From NCBI GenBank assembly GCA_000231825.2, contig JH720382.1, positions 213,502 through 277,501 on the forward strand: a stretch of DNA of 64,000 nt. The letters are read 5' to 3'. Positions 37,751-49,826 of this stretch are shown here, one piece after another. Made by a program: the position numbers and the translations under genes. This stretch comes from Tetrahymena elliotti 4EA (lineage: Eukaryota; Ciliophora; Oligohymenophorea; Hymenostomatida; Tetrahymenidae). Under the pieces are notes generated by a model. It ran no database searches and was not told the origin of the DNA. It worked only from the letters and a program-made list of their open reading frames with translations. The number at the start of each line of letters is the position of its first letter. Position 1 is the first letter of the stretch.

Positions 37751-40700
37751 ATGAGTATGTTAAAAAGTTAAACCATTTAGCAAGCTCCAGCAGGAGATGA
37801 AGATAAATAGAAACAAGTAAAATATATTTGGCATTAAATTAAACAATAGAATGAATCATTAGCCAATACTCATACACTAATTGTTAATTCTTTATGTATA
37901 TTTAATAATAGAAAAAAAAGATAGTAGAAATATTGAAAAAGCCACCTCTTACCAGATTATAGTCTCAATTAGCATAGCTATAAAAAGCAACAGAAAATAT
38001 TAAATTCTTTAAAGAGTTGAATGAAAAAGAAAAGGATGATGAAATTCATAAATAATGTTGCTAATATATGATGTATGAGTAGCACCCTAAAGGGCATCCA
38101 GTAATTTAGATAAGTATTATGATTATTTTGCTAACTACTTTAATAAATATGAAATATTTTAATAATTTGCTTACATTATATTTTATGATAAATAGATACT
38201 GTTGGTGATAAATTTTATATTATTTTAAGTGGAAGTTGCTCAGTTCATATTAAAAAAAACTAAGATGATGTATCTGAATTTCCTGAGTTAATTAGAGTAG
38301 CTACTATGCCAACAGGAGTTGGTTTTGGTGAATTGGCTCTGATTAGCAATAAACCAAGAATGGCAACAATAATTTGTGAAGAAGATTGTGAATTTTTGAC
38401 ATTGTAGAAAAGACCTTTTGATAAAATTTTAAAGAGTAAGAACTAAATTAACTCTAAATTAGCATATTTAGAGTCGCTAGCATTTTTGTAGGAAATAAAC
38501 AAAGGATATTTAAGAGACATATATTCTAGATCTGATTTTAAGACTTTTGTAAATAAGTAGAGTGTATTTCTAGAAGGTGAAGAAGCAGATGCAATGTATA
38601 TAGTTACAAAAGGAACATTTAAGGTAGATTAAGATATTTAAAAAATATTTTATTTTAATTTACTAATTTATAAAATTAAGGCTATGAAAAAATTTTATGT
38701 TAAAACTACATAAGAAAATGATATGAGTTAAAAGAGATTGGAAGACTAGGCAATTGAGCAATTCAGAGTGAAAGAAAAAAAGCTAGAATTTAAAGTTATG
38801 CAAGTAATATTATTTAAGATATAATTTATAAGTACCTTGAACCAAATTAATTAAATTTTAATTGTGTTTAATTTACCATAAAAATAAATGTAAATAACTA
38901 CATAATTTATATTTTTGCTAAATAGATAATGACTTTCCACTAAAACGAATATTTTGGAGAAGAAGAACTTATTGAGAAAAAAAACGCCTTTGCTGATAGC
39001 AAAGAATCTACTGAAAGTTCTAAAAGATCCTATACTGTCATCTGCGAGAGCATTGAAGGAGAACTTTTAAGAATAAGAAAGTAACTATTTAAAGCTAAAG
39101 TAATGGGAGATTTTAACGGAGAAAAATATATGCTGGAACATGTTAGATAAAAAAAAAATTTATTGAAAGTAAAGTGTCAATAAGTGTAAGAGTAAGTTGA
39201 TAAATTTTGGAAATATCTCAAAGAAGATAGATAGTAACTATAAAATAACTTATAGTTAGAGGAAGAAAGTAAAAAGCGTAAGTTAGTAGTGGATTAATAC
39301 TCTGACTCTTCATCTTTCACTAATTTGGAGGATCATATGAAAGTATAATAACCATCTTCAAGAAATTTTTTGAAGAAAGGTTCTTTAAATTTAGATAATT
39401 AATTAGTTCAATTTATGACAGGAACTGAATCTATAGATTAATCTAATAAAAAAACGAAAATAGATCTTAGAGATAAAAGGAATTCTTTGGCTACTTCAAA
39501 CAGGGAGCTGATAAGTTAAAATTTATTGAATTTTATTGAATAGCATGTGAATTAATCTAGTAAAAAACCTCATTCTTCTAAACATATATCTATCTAGTCG
39601 AATCAAAGAAAATCTCTTGCTAACTTAGATCCTGCATCTTAAAAGTAATTATCAGAAGGATTGTAAAAACTTATAAATTAAATGAGTAAATTTTTTTTTA
39701 TTTTTAAAATTTAGAATTATTTGTTATAAAGTGAATTAATATTCAATTAAAATTTGAAAAAAAAACTTAGAAGAGAAAGAAACTGATGAACAAGGATAAA
39801 ATAAAAATAAAAACTAATAGAATTTTTTTCAAGAAATTATGGTTACTCAGTTTTTAAATCAAGGATAACAGTGCAAGAATAATTAGAAATCTAGCTAAAT
39901 ATTAGATGAAAAAAATTAAATGCTCAAATAGCTTATGGAGAAGAATGAAGCAGCTTAGATTTAATAGTCAGCCAACTCACAGAAAAATTCTCCTTTCAAA
40001 CAAATTAAAGAGCTTTCATTATAGTAACAGTAAGAAATCTTATATGAGCTGTTTTAGAATCACCCAAGTCAAAAAGAGCAGTTCAAGCAAAAGAAAAACG
40101 GCACAGCAAACAATTAAATGCAGACAATATCAAGCAGGGAAGATAAAAACATAAATTTAATGGGCTTAGATAATCGTGACCTTCCTGTTAGCAAATATGA
40201 AATGTTTAAAGATATTTTAAAAATTGAAGAAAATGTAGAATTTAAATTCACAGATGATGCTAAGGATGATATTGTTACAAAAAAATAATTATAAAAAATG
40301 CCTTACAAAGATTATTTGAAAGAACAAAAAGAAAAAAATAAAAATAAATTATTTGACAACTTGAAAAAGAAAGCACTAAAGCACACTTTAATTGATGCTA
40401 GCAAATCAAAAGATGAGAACAATGTTCTTTTTATTGTAGAATATCATTTTATATTAATTTATATTATAAGTTTTTTTTTTATTTTCATATAAAAGGAACC
40501 TTACTAGTCTTTAAATTCAAGTCCAAATTTCAAAGATTATCCCATTCCCAATTAAGTTTCAAATAATAATTAATATTTTTTTAATGGAAACCCTCCTCAT
40601 CATTCAAGCTTAAATTAGCTGAGTCCAACTCCTTAAGAATAACTTCTTTATTCACCAAAATCAAATTTACAATCTCAGCAAGAAACAGCAAGAAAATCTG

Positions 40701-42667
40701 TGTCAATCAACTTTTTATAAATAGACCCTTCAAATAAGTAAAATGGTCTCACTTCTCCATAAATCCACCCCAATCACAATAAAATTAATATGATAAAGAA
40801 GAATTTATTTGAAACTGTGGCTTCAATCTCAAAAAATGATCAAAAAATTAAAAAAGGAAATGTTCCTTTAAGTGAAGATCAATTTTTTCACTCTAAAAAT
40901 AAATCTCAATGCGAATTATAGTATCCTATTACTGTACGCTCCTAAGCTTTTATGACACAGTACCAGCAAGACAATCTCTTTGGAAATAGATCATAATCTT
41001 AACATAATTTAGTGAGTTATAATAATAGCAGGGATAATTTACATTCAGGAGGGAATTAAAGACAAAAAATACAGTAAATGTAATCAGGAATAATTTCACC
41101 AATAGAAGAGGAATGTCTAACTTCCAAACATATAGAATACTATGATTAAAATGATGAGTCAAACAACCAATAAGCTCTACCAAATAATACTATCACTTCA
41201 TTAAAGTTTATTCACCACGAAAACTAATCTCCAGATAATCATAATTCTATAAAAACATTGAATAAGTTTTTACCAAATTAAGGAGATAGTCCATAAACTT
41301 AAAGATAAGAGTACTATATTGGTTAAGTTGTAGCTTTACCATAGAATAATTAAAACAAAGATAGTAAATAATAAAATGAAATAGCAACAGATTCAAAATT
41401 AAATTCTAATACAAATATTAAAAATTTTAGTTTAAATTTAAGAAGTGTTGGTTCACATAGAGTTATCAGATAAAGTTAAAATCCCTCAATTAGTATGCCT
41501 ATTGAATAAATTTAATAAAATAATTCACGAATCTCAAAACATAATGAAATCAGTTAAAATACAACCATATCATCACCATTGGGTATGCCTAAAAAGAAAT
41601 TATCTTTAAAAATATAAGATGGGATAGTTAGATTATTTAACAAGGAAAAAAATGAAACACATAAAATAGCCAATGCCATGAAATCAGCTAATTTTTCTAA
41701 TTAGCAAAGCCTAAGCTAAGATAAATCATAATATGGTTAGCATACACCTGTTTAAGAAGATGATAGAGAAGAATAAACTCCCATATCAAATATGATATAC
41801 ACTACTCCATAAACTTTTTCAAAAACTCATTAAAATATAAAATTTGGATTTTTCAATGAAGTTACATAATCTACTTACAAAGCAGCTGGCTATGGAGGTA
41901 TGCTGACAACTAACTATAGTAGTGATTCTCCACATGTGTAATCTGTACAAAAATTATAAAGAAAATTTACTGAAGATTCATCTGGAAAATTTATTAGTGA
42001 GGCTTTAAATAATATTCACACTAATAATAGAGCAAGCTCAGGAAAAACTCAGTTAAGACCATATTCTGCAATAAACAAAAACAAAGAAGGCAATAACTAG
42101 TTTTTTAATTTTCCTAACGCAAATAATTTTGTTAAGAGTTCAGCAATAAAAAAGCAAAAGCTTTTATCTCCTAACAGCTTCAACAATACAATAAGCGGAA
42201 GCCCCAATTTAAACTCTAGAAAGAATATTGATTTAAAATAAATTGAAGAATAAAAAAGGAAAAGTCTATAAAATGATGTTGCTTCAATATACGCTCTCCA
42301 AGGAAATGGAGTAGTCAATCATTCTCAAAGTTTTACAGGTTTCCCTTTAAATTCATTTGAAAGCCCCGGTGGAAACTTGGCTCAATTTAGCTCACAAAAA
42401 AGTAATAGAAAAGGAAGTTATCAATTGACAAACATGTAGCATTAGATATGTGAATCAATAAATAATAATGAATAAAAGGCCAATTAACTACATAAACATA
42501 ATAAATCAGACATATATTAAACACTTCAAAAACCCTTAACTTTGTTTGATGGGTTTGAAGATATTCAAGGATCCGTAAAATCCTAAATTAAGCCCCCAAT
42601 ACAGATGAACAAGCGTTTTTCAAAAGGTTTTAACATGATAAATACCAATAATTAGAGTCACAGATGA
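37751..42667 (+). CDS. Protein with two cyclic-nucleotide-binding domains and a long low-complexity tail
   Basis: Seven exons: 37751-37816, 37912-38113, 38196-38623, 38681-38803, 38926-39685, 39771-40435 and 40496-42667, giving 1471 residues. Residues about 30-75 (KKPPLTRL..., then NIKFFKEL) are the usual lead-in. The first cNMP domain has VGDKFYIILSGSCSV and a phosphate-binding cassette FGELALISNKPRMAT that keeps the Glu and Arg needed for cAMP/cGMP binding. The second domain (EGEEADAMYIVTKGTFK, then YFGEEELIEKKNAF) lacks the Arg and is probably degenerate. The remaining roughly 1000 residues are Ser/Asn/Gln-rich with no kinase or channel domain. It may act as a cyclic-nucleotide-responsive scaffold or a distant PKA-R-like protein. 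A further 5' exon upstream is possible. Confidence 0.88.
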
Positions 42668-43249
42668 CTTTGATAAACTGAACAAACCAAACAATGATCT
42701 TATTATGATTCAAAATTTTTTTTCTCTTCTATGATACGAAATAATTCAAGCTATTTAAAAATACTAAAAACCCAAATAAATAATTTGATAAAATTCAAAT
42801 TTTTATTTAGTACTTTTAAATACTAAAATATATTTAAAAACGAAGCATAAAGTAAAGTTGACAAAAAATATCAAATTATATTTAAATCTAAAATAAAAAT
42901 AATAACAATCAAATAAAAATCATATCATTTTTAATGTATTAACTAAAAAAAATAATGTTTACCCTATTTTATGAAATCCACAATCTTATATGTATATATT
43001 TTTAGAAATTTTAAAACTTTCTTCTTTCTTTAAATTTTCTATCAATTATTTATCATTCGAGGGTAATTTTAATTTACTATTTTAAATACCTCAAAATGAA
43101 TAATCAATCTACCCACCCACCCACTCACTCACTTAATTAAAAACATTACTCTCAATTTCTTTTTTAAATAAGATATTTTTATTAGAAATTTAAGTACTTT
43201 TAGAAAAATTTAACTCCTTAAAATTGATGATTAACTCATAACAATTATT
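42668..43249. other. Intergenic region with a simple repeat
   Basis: The 582 bases of AT-rich spacer hold an ACCC/ACTC simple-repeat run at 43111-43133. No gene is visible. Confidence 0.55.
43111..43133. repeat. Short ACCC/ACTC tandem repeat
   Basis: Three ACCC units are followed by three ACTC-type units, an isolated C-rich run in AT-rich spacer. Confidence 0.85.
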
Positions 43250-43643
43250 ATCCATTTTTGTAAATTTTTAAGAAAGTATGTGCATTTAATGAAAAACAGA
43301 AAACAAATTTACTCTTAGAGAAGGAGATATTGACACCATGTCAACAAATCTAATAAGAATTTACATATTCACTTTTAATAAATAAAAAACTTTAACTCTT
43401 ATATAATTTTTATAATTTATAAATTGATTCATTATTTAGAAATTGATCTTAAAGCTTAGATGACTCACGCTTGAATCAATTAACTGAACTAAAAACAATA
43501 GCTAAAAATGAAGAACATATTCATTAGATGACTTATTAAAAGACATTTATGAAGTTTTGAAGGATTAAAAAGCACCAGTTTGAGAAATACTTTTTAATAT
43601 TTTCTAAGAAGATTTAATCAAAGTTCTAATAATCTTTTATTGA

Positions 43644-44312
43644 ACAAGCGAAGTTCTTATTTAATCAATTTATTTTTAATAACTTCAGAAAGTAAATTAA
43701 GAAAATAGATATTTTCATGAAACTAAGTTGATTCATTAATTTAAACACAAGTTACCAAGAAGTAAAAAATATTTAAATAAAATTAATCATAATAACCTTT
43801 CTTTTTTATTAAAAGACTCTATCGCCAAATCCATAAAAATATTCAAATAACAGAGTCTTTTTAATAATTACATAAAGGCAAATTTAAAAAATATTTGTAT
43901 TTCTCAATTATTAGAATCTATTATGAAGGATTAAAAATAATTATTGTAAGATATTGTAAAATCAGCAATTATTTTCACAAATAATATTAAAGATAGAAAT
44001 TGCGTCATAAATTATCTTAAAGAAGATGAATTGCATGCATTAAAGTAATATTTTGATGGATATAAAAGCATCTTTTTTAAAAATAAAAGAAAGTTTAAAA
44101 AATGGATATAGCTAGAAGATATTATAAAGCTTACAAATAAATAGAAAAAAGCTTACAAGAATTGCAATTTACATAAATAATTCAATATAGGTAAGATATA
44201 AGGTTATTAATAAATTTATTCTTTATATATTACATATTTGATGATTAATAGGATTTTAGTGTTTATAATATTATATATTTATATATTTGTTGTATCAAGC
44301 GAAAAATATTGA
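43644..44312 (+). CDS. Coding-like region, interrupted; possible multi-exon or decaying gene
   Basis: One frame is free of TGA for 222 codons (43644-44309) with Lys/Asn/Ile-rich protein-like sequence such as LKDSIAKSIKIFKQQSLF and LHALKQYFDGYKSIFF. The first in-frame ATG is at 43923, which would leave 129 residues. Just upstream, two other frames are also coding-like (about 43255-43557, crossing one TGA at 43444, and 43553-43717, ending at a TGA at 43718). I could not join all pieces with consistent GT..AG introns. It is either a gene with introns I misplace or a pseudogene. No family is recognised. Confidence 0.35.
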
Positions 44313-45394
44313 TAAGTTATTTTATACCCAGTATTCATAATAAATCCGGGGTAAATTCTTTTCTTTCCAAATCTTATTATCTTTTTTACCCAACTTCAAA
44401 ATCTCTTCATTCTAATGAAGATTTAATATATTCTAAACACTAAATTCTGATATTTGATCTTGATTTTTTTATTATTGTTGTTGTTCAAATTTTGCGCCAA
44501 AAATTTTAAAAGCTAGAAAAGGTTTAATTATAGAGCAGAGTACCTTAGCGAGATTCACTCCGTTTCAATTTTTAAAAAGTGATTAATACTATCTATTATG
44601 GAATTTTTATCTGCAAATATCAATTTTTTTTAGAGCTATTAAATTAATAGTTCTTTAGGCTTACATCCCATAATTGTATTTTTTTGAGCATCTCATCACT
44701 TTACGAGAAAAGCTAGGAAGAAAAAAATAGAAAATGATATTTGTAATTTTTTAAATTATTACAAACGAAAGTAGAGATAAGTAAAACTAAAGATTGAAGA
44801 AAAAAAAATTATTAACAAAGTGAATATTTTTCGCTAATTGATTAAGAAAAGATTTATTGATAATTCATTTATTGATTTTTGTTTTCAAAATTGCAAATTG
44901 GTCGTTGTAAGTTAAAGGATTTTTTAAGATAGCTGAAGGAAAGGTAAAAAAACAGGATTTTATAATTTTCATTAAATTATTAGGAGAATTTATACTTATT
45001 TTTTATATTTTGATTATTATATTAGAGGATATATCCTCACAATGTTAGTTCCTAGTCTTTTTTTGTTTTCACTAAGAAAATTTCTCTTTTTTTAACATAG
45101 CAGTATGAAAAGCAAATAGACAGTAGATAGGTTCGTTCGAGACTACTCAATAGTTGTGGTTGATCCAGAACAAAATTTATTAGTTTTTTTATGGAAAAAT
45201 TATTTTAAGTGTGTTTTATTATGTAATTATAAAAGTTAAATATGATTATTAGGTGAGTATATTGTTAGTTTGATATGGAAAATTTTAATTCTTAAATAAT
45301 AAGTCTCAGGTGAAAGTATTTAATATAGAGTTTGAGTTATTATGGAAAATTAGTAGATTATTATTTGAACTACACACGATGATCAGCATATCTT
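44313..45394. other. Intergenic region
   Basis: The 1.1 kb is AT-rich, with a slightly more balanced stretch at 45110-45170 that does not fold as a tRNA. No gene is identified. Confidence 0.5.
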
Positions 45395-45883
45395 TCAAAT
45401 GAATTTTGATTAGCTTAACTTTGAATCGCAGTTGTTTTAGGTGTTTTGTACCAACCTACTATCCATAAAAATATCTGAAGTGCATAGTTATTCGAGATTG
45501 GGGCTATTCAAACCTGAATATTTAAAAGTAGATTCTTTAACAGTTTCGTCAAGAGAATTGTCATTAGTACTCTCAGAGTAATGGTCATTTTAAGGAGTTA
45601 CTATCTACTTTAAGGAGGAAGAATGACGCTAAGTAGGACTCTGAGCACTAACTGAACCTTAATTTAAGAAACTTTAAATAACCTACCTGCTTCCTTATTT
45701 GTGCATCCTTCTTTAATTGAGTTTGAAGATTGTGTGAAATTTATAATATCCTCTTTTTTGCGAATCATCATCGCACTCAATTTTTTAGGGAGCAACATTT
45801 TTTTTAATTTTAATCATGATAGTAGGTTTTCTCTCTTACTATGTAGGAAGAGGTTTATAATTAAAGTCATCATCAAGATCCAT
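45395..45883 (-). CDS. Small hydrophilic hypothetical protein, 162 residues
   Basis: A single exon runs from ATG 45881-45883 to TGA 45395-45397. The product starts MDLDDDFNYKPLPTQQ, continues with a basic stretch (KPTIMIKIKKNVAPQK) and then a Ser/Thr/Asn-rich half with SPTQRHSSS and SGLNSPNLEQ. These look like proline-directed phosphorylation sites. There is no signal peptide, membrane segment or recognised domain. Codon use and composition match neighbouring genes, so I judge it real. Its function is unknown. Confidence 0.65.
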
Positions 45884-46635
45884 TTTTCTTAAAAAGTTTT
45901 AATTTGTTTGTTAGTTAGTTTTTTTGTTTGTAAATTTATTTAGTAATAATTGATTTATTATTAATAGTTATTTAAAGATTTAGCTTGTAAATTAGCTATT
46001 TTTTTATGTGATGTTATAATTTTTTATTCAGTATTAAACAAAATTTTGGTATTATTAATTTTAATTAATGTTTGATTCTTTCTCTTCACTTTTATTCTTA
46101 TTTCTGCATCTATCTATTTATCCATCTAATAAAAATATTCTTAAAGATTTCCTTTCTTTTCTTCAAGTCTCTCTCTCTCTCTACTATCTTTCTTTCTTGG
46201 TTTTCTATTTATCTATTTTCTTTACAAATATAAGTTAATAAATAAATAAAAAATAACTCTAAAATCATTTAACTTTACCAAATATTACAAATTTAGCAGC
46301 ACTAACTATTCGCTTTCTATTATATTATAAACTAGAATCTAATTCTTAAAAAAAGAGAAGCAAAAAAAAAGCAAATTAGATCTTTCTCTCTTGTCGTTTA
46401 AATATTAATATTAGGATTTAGAGTAAAATTTGAATCAACACGATTTATTGATCATTTGTTTAATAAAGCAATTTCTATTTTCTTAACCCCCATCACAGAC
46501 AACCTAATTAAACAAATAACTAACTAACTCTCAACTAATTTTCTTCATTACATAATTTACAATACTTTGGATATTATTAGTGCTTTTTGTTTCCTTGTTT
46601 CTTTATGTTAATCATTTGTTGGTTTTTTTTCTTTA
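45884..46635. other. Intergenic region
   Basis: The 752 bases are AT-rich and pyrimidine-biased, with a TC dinucleotide run at 46168-46182. No gene is visible. Confidence 0.55.
46168..46182. repeat. TC dinucleotide repeat
   Basis: A run of seven or so TC units sits in pyrimidine-rich spacer. Confidence 0.8.
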
Positions 46636-46803
46636 TCATGCTTTGTTATTTGTTTTTCCTCTCTTATAAATTTAGGGAAATTACATTAAGAATTAAGGTT
46701 TTTTATAGGTTATAATGTTAATCGTACCTCCCATGCTTTTGAAGAAATGAATCAATCCCATGAATTTATATTCAGTCACTTCTAAAGAATAATCTATCTC
46801 CAT
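46636..46803 (-). CDS. Uncertain small ORF, 55 residues
   Basis: ATG 46801-46803 to TGA 46636-46638. The sequence MEIDYSLEVTEYKFMGLI followed by HFFKSMGGTINIITYKKP looks more protein-like than spacer and is less AT-rich than its surroundings. It may be a short gene or one exon of a longer gene. The opposite strand also has a readable frame here, so strand is not certain. Confidence 0.3.
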
Positions 46804-49800
46804 TAGCATATATTTATTTTATAATTTTTATCTATAAAAAATCACCAACCAAAATACTTATTTTTAATACACAAAAATGATAAATGATCTCAATTTACTG
46901 AACACTAAAAAATATTCATCCTAAATCATTTACCACCATTTTAAATTAATTATCATATGAACTTACTTTTATAGTACATAATTATACCTTTCATTCTGCT
47001 GTTGTATCTTGCTGATAAGAAACGTTGTAAAAGGTGATCTTTTAAATTAAGTTAATTAAAAAGATATGTCAGTAATAATAAAAAAATCATTATAAAAATA
47101 ATACATTCATTTCTATTAAAATAATTGTAACATTCATTTTAAAATTCCTATTTTATTTTTGGATTATTTTATTAATAAAAAATATTTCCTAATTTTATTT
47201 TACTATCATTATTTTTTATTCTTAACATTCACTGGAGATATTTTTTGAAGAATAAATAGGTTGTATCTAAAAATGTGTTCTCCAATTTAATTTTTTTGAA
47301 AAAAAGGCGAAATTTCATCAATATCTTATTGACCAAAGAACATTTTTTTAAATTAAGGCAGATTTACTTTAAAATATAATATTGAATATTCTAGAATTGA
47401 GTTTGCATGTTAGTTTTAGATCATTTACAATTAAAAATATTTCAGAATAAAAACAAAACATTTCTTATTCTACTTTAAGTATAATTTGGTAATACTTTAA
47501 AAATAATATAATTTTTTACATTTTAGAAATCCATAAAACATAAAGATGCAAATTTGGTAAATTTCATCTCTATATCAAATAAATTTATCAAGTAAATTAT
47601 TGAAATTTGTAACATTTTTGTGTGATAAATAAAAATTAGTTAGATTTTTGTTTTTATTATTTAAAAATTTGAACAGCTCAAATAACAAACAAACAAATTA
47701 ATTCTGTGATCTATATATTATTTAAAAAAAGGCGGGAACATTATAAAATTTTTGCATAACACCTATCTATCTTTTTTTCTTGCAGAGGATGCTTGAATTA
47801 ACAATTAAAAGACAAATAAGTTTTTTTAGTCAATTTAAACTTTTGAAATGCAAAAACTTGGAATTATTGTATTAAAATTCAAACCATTATTAATTTTAAG
47901 TATTTTACTGAAAAGTATCTCATAAGGTATTTTAGTCAATTTTTAAAGTATCTTTAGAAGTACTGAAAACCAATAATTTTGATCAATTATATTTTTACTT
48001 GGATACAAATAATTTAATAAAATTTTCTCTTTATTATAAATATCCTTTGCTTAGACTCTTCTATTGTAAAAGGCTCTATCGTTTTAAGAATTAAAAAGGA
48101 ATAATTTCCCATATATATATCTGCGGATTATTTCTTAAATATTATTCACCTCAAATTTAAAGAGAGGGTTATAGAAACTATTTAAAAATTTTTACCATAA
48201 ATAATACTTTCACTGATGTTTTTGGTTAAAAAATACTCAAAAAAAAGAAAAAAAATCTATTAATAATTCTTCTGTAAACCTTATTTTAAGATTTTTTAAA
48301 AGAATTGCTGAGGATTTATAGTCTAATGGCTAGTGTAAAAAATAAAATTTTGTTAGATTTGATAATTAAAAAAAGAAAAGAGCTATGGATTATTTTGGTT
48401 TTGATCTTAATTATACCTGAAATGAAAAGCTAACTTTTCAATTTTATCTATGAAAAAAAATAAATTTATTACTAATTTTGCAAATTAGCTATGATAAACA
48501 ATAATTAATCTGTAAAAGTTATGTAATTTATAATCTATTATTCAGTATTAATATTATGAATGAATAAATGAAATAAAAAAAATAAATAGGTATTTAATTT
48601 ATATTTTTTCAAGAATTTTCAATGTTTTCTTTATCAAGATTAGGTAACCCAAAAATTATGCTTTAAAATATCCATTGGTAAGGTAAACATTTAATAATTT
48701 ATTTGGTGAATTTATATATTAACTCATTATTCTATTACTGAATATTGCTTCTATGTTAAAATTAGTATTTTTCTAATTTCAAAACATTTTTCTAAAGATT
48801 TTATTTACAAATAAAAAATTATTTAGCTTTTTATTTCATTTTATTTAAAATAATTTTAATTAATAAGCAACACTGAAATAATAAAACAAAGTTACATAAC
48901 AACAAGTGTCTAACATTGAATAGATTAGATTGATTACTTATTTGGGTTAAAAAAATAAGGTGATAAAACTACAAGCAATTGAATTGTTTAGAATTTGTTG
49001 AAGTTAACTTAAAAGAATACTTTTATTTTTTCTCTAAAATAAAAAATAACAAAAAATTTGGAGAAAATGTTTTTTTAATTAAATAAGAATAATATGTTTA
49101 TTTTTTAGTCTTATTATTATATTAAAAATGAGATTATGCTATGTGTATGATGTAAATTAGTAAGGTGTAAATTCTTTAATTAGGCATTAAATTTTGGGTA
49201 ATTCTAACTGACTTAGGAAACATGAGATAATTGCATTAAAAATTAAAATTTTAGCAACGAAAATAAAAAACTTGAACAATGAAAATATATTTTTAAGGAA
49301 AATTAATTAGATTATATTTTAAACAACTATTATAACTATTCATTTAACTTAAAAAAACCTTTGAAAATAGTTTATGATAACAGAATTTTTAAACAGTATG
49401 TATGTATGTATATATGATATATAATTAGGTTTGGTAAATTAATTGCTTAGTGTATATAAAGTAGATGAAATCTCTATTCAAATATAAGTAGATAAGATTA
49501 ACTTTTTTATGTTTAGTAATTGCAGTTGTTTATTATAAATAGAAAAATTAATTAATGCATAGGTGATAGAGCTATAGAGTAAAATTTTAATTAACTTTGT
49601 TCAACAAACAAAATTTAAATAGAAAGAAACTAAAAAAGCAAATCGTCAATCAATCAAACCTAGGGCATAATATAAAAAAAGTTTAGAGCAGAGCTCAATA
49701 AATTTCATTTAAAAAAAATTTAGAGAGTTACGAAAGTAGGATTAATAAACCAATATTATAAATTAAGCAAATAGTTTTGTCATCATCTAGTTAAAAATCT

Positions 49801-49826
49801 ACAGCAATTACAAAAGTTGAAAGAAA
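46804..49826. other. Long gene-poor region
   Basis: The 3 kb of AT-rich spacer precede the PAS membrane protein. A TATG tetranucleotide run lies at 49397-49415. I see no convincing exon. Confidence 0.5.
49397..49415. repeat. TATG tetranucleotide repeat
   Basis: A short microsatellite of about four TATG units runs into TA-rich sequence. Confidence 0.8.

Noticed and set aside
38624..38680. Reading the 57-bp stretch as coding, since it keeps the frame
   Set aside because: It has GT..AG ends, is almost pure AT, and interrupts the second cNMP domain, so an intron is more likely.
45110..45175. tRNA-like GGTTCGTTCGAG stretch
   Set aside because: No acceptor or anticodon stem can be formed around it and the T-loop does not match the consensus.
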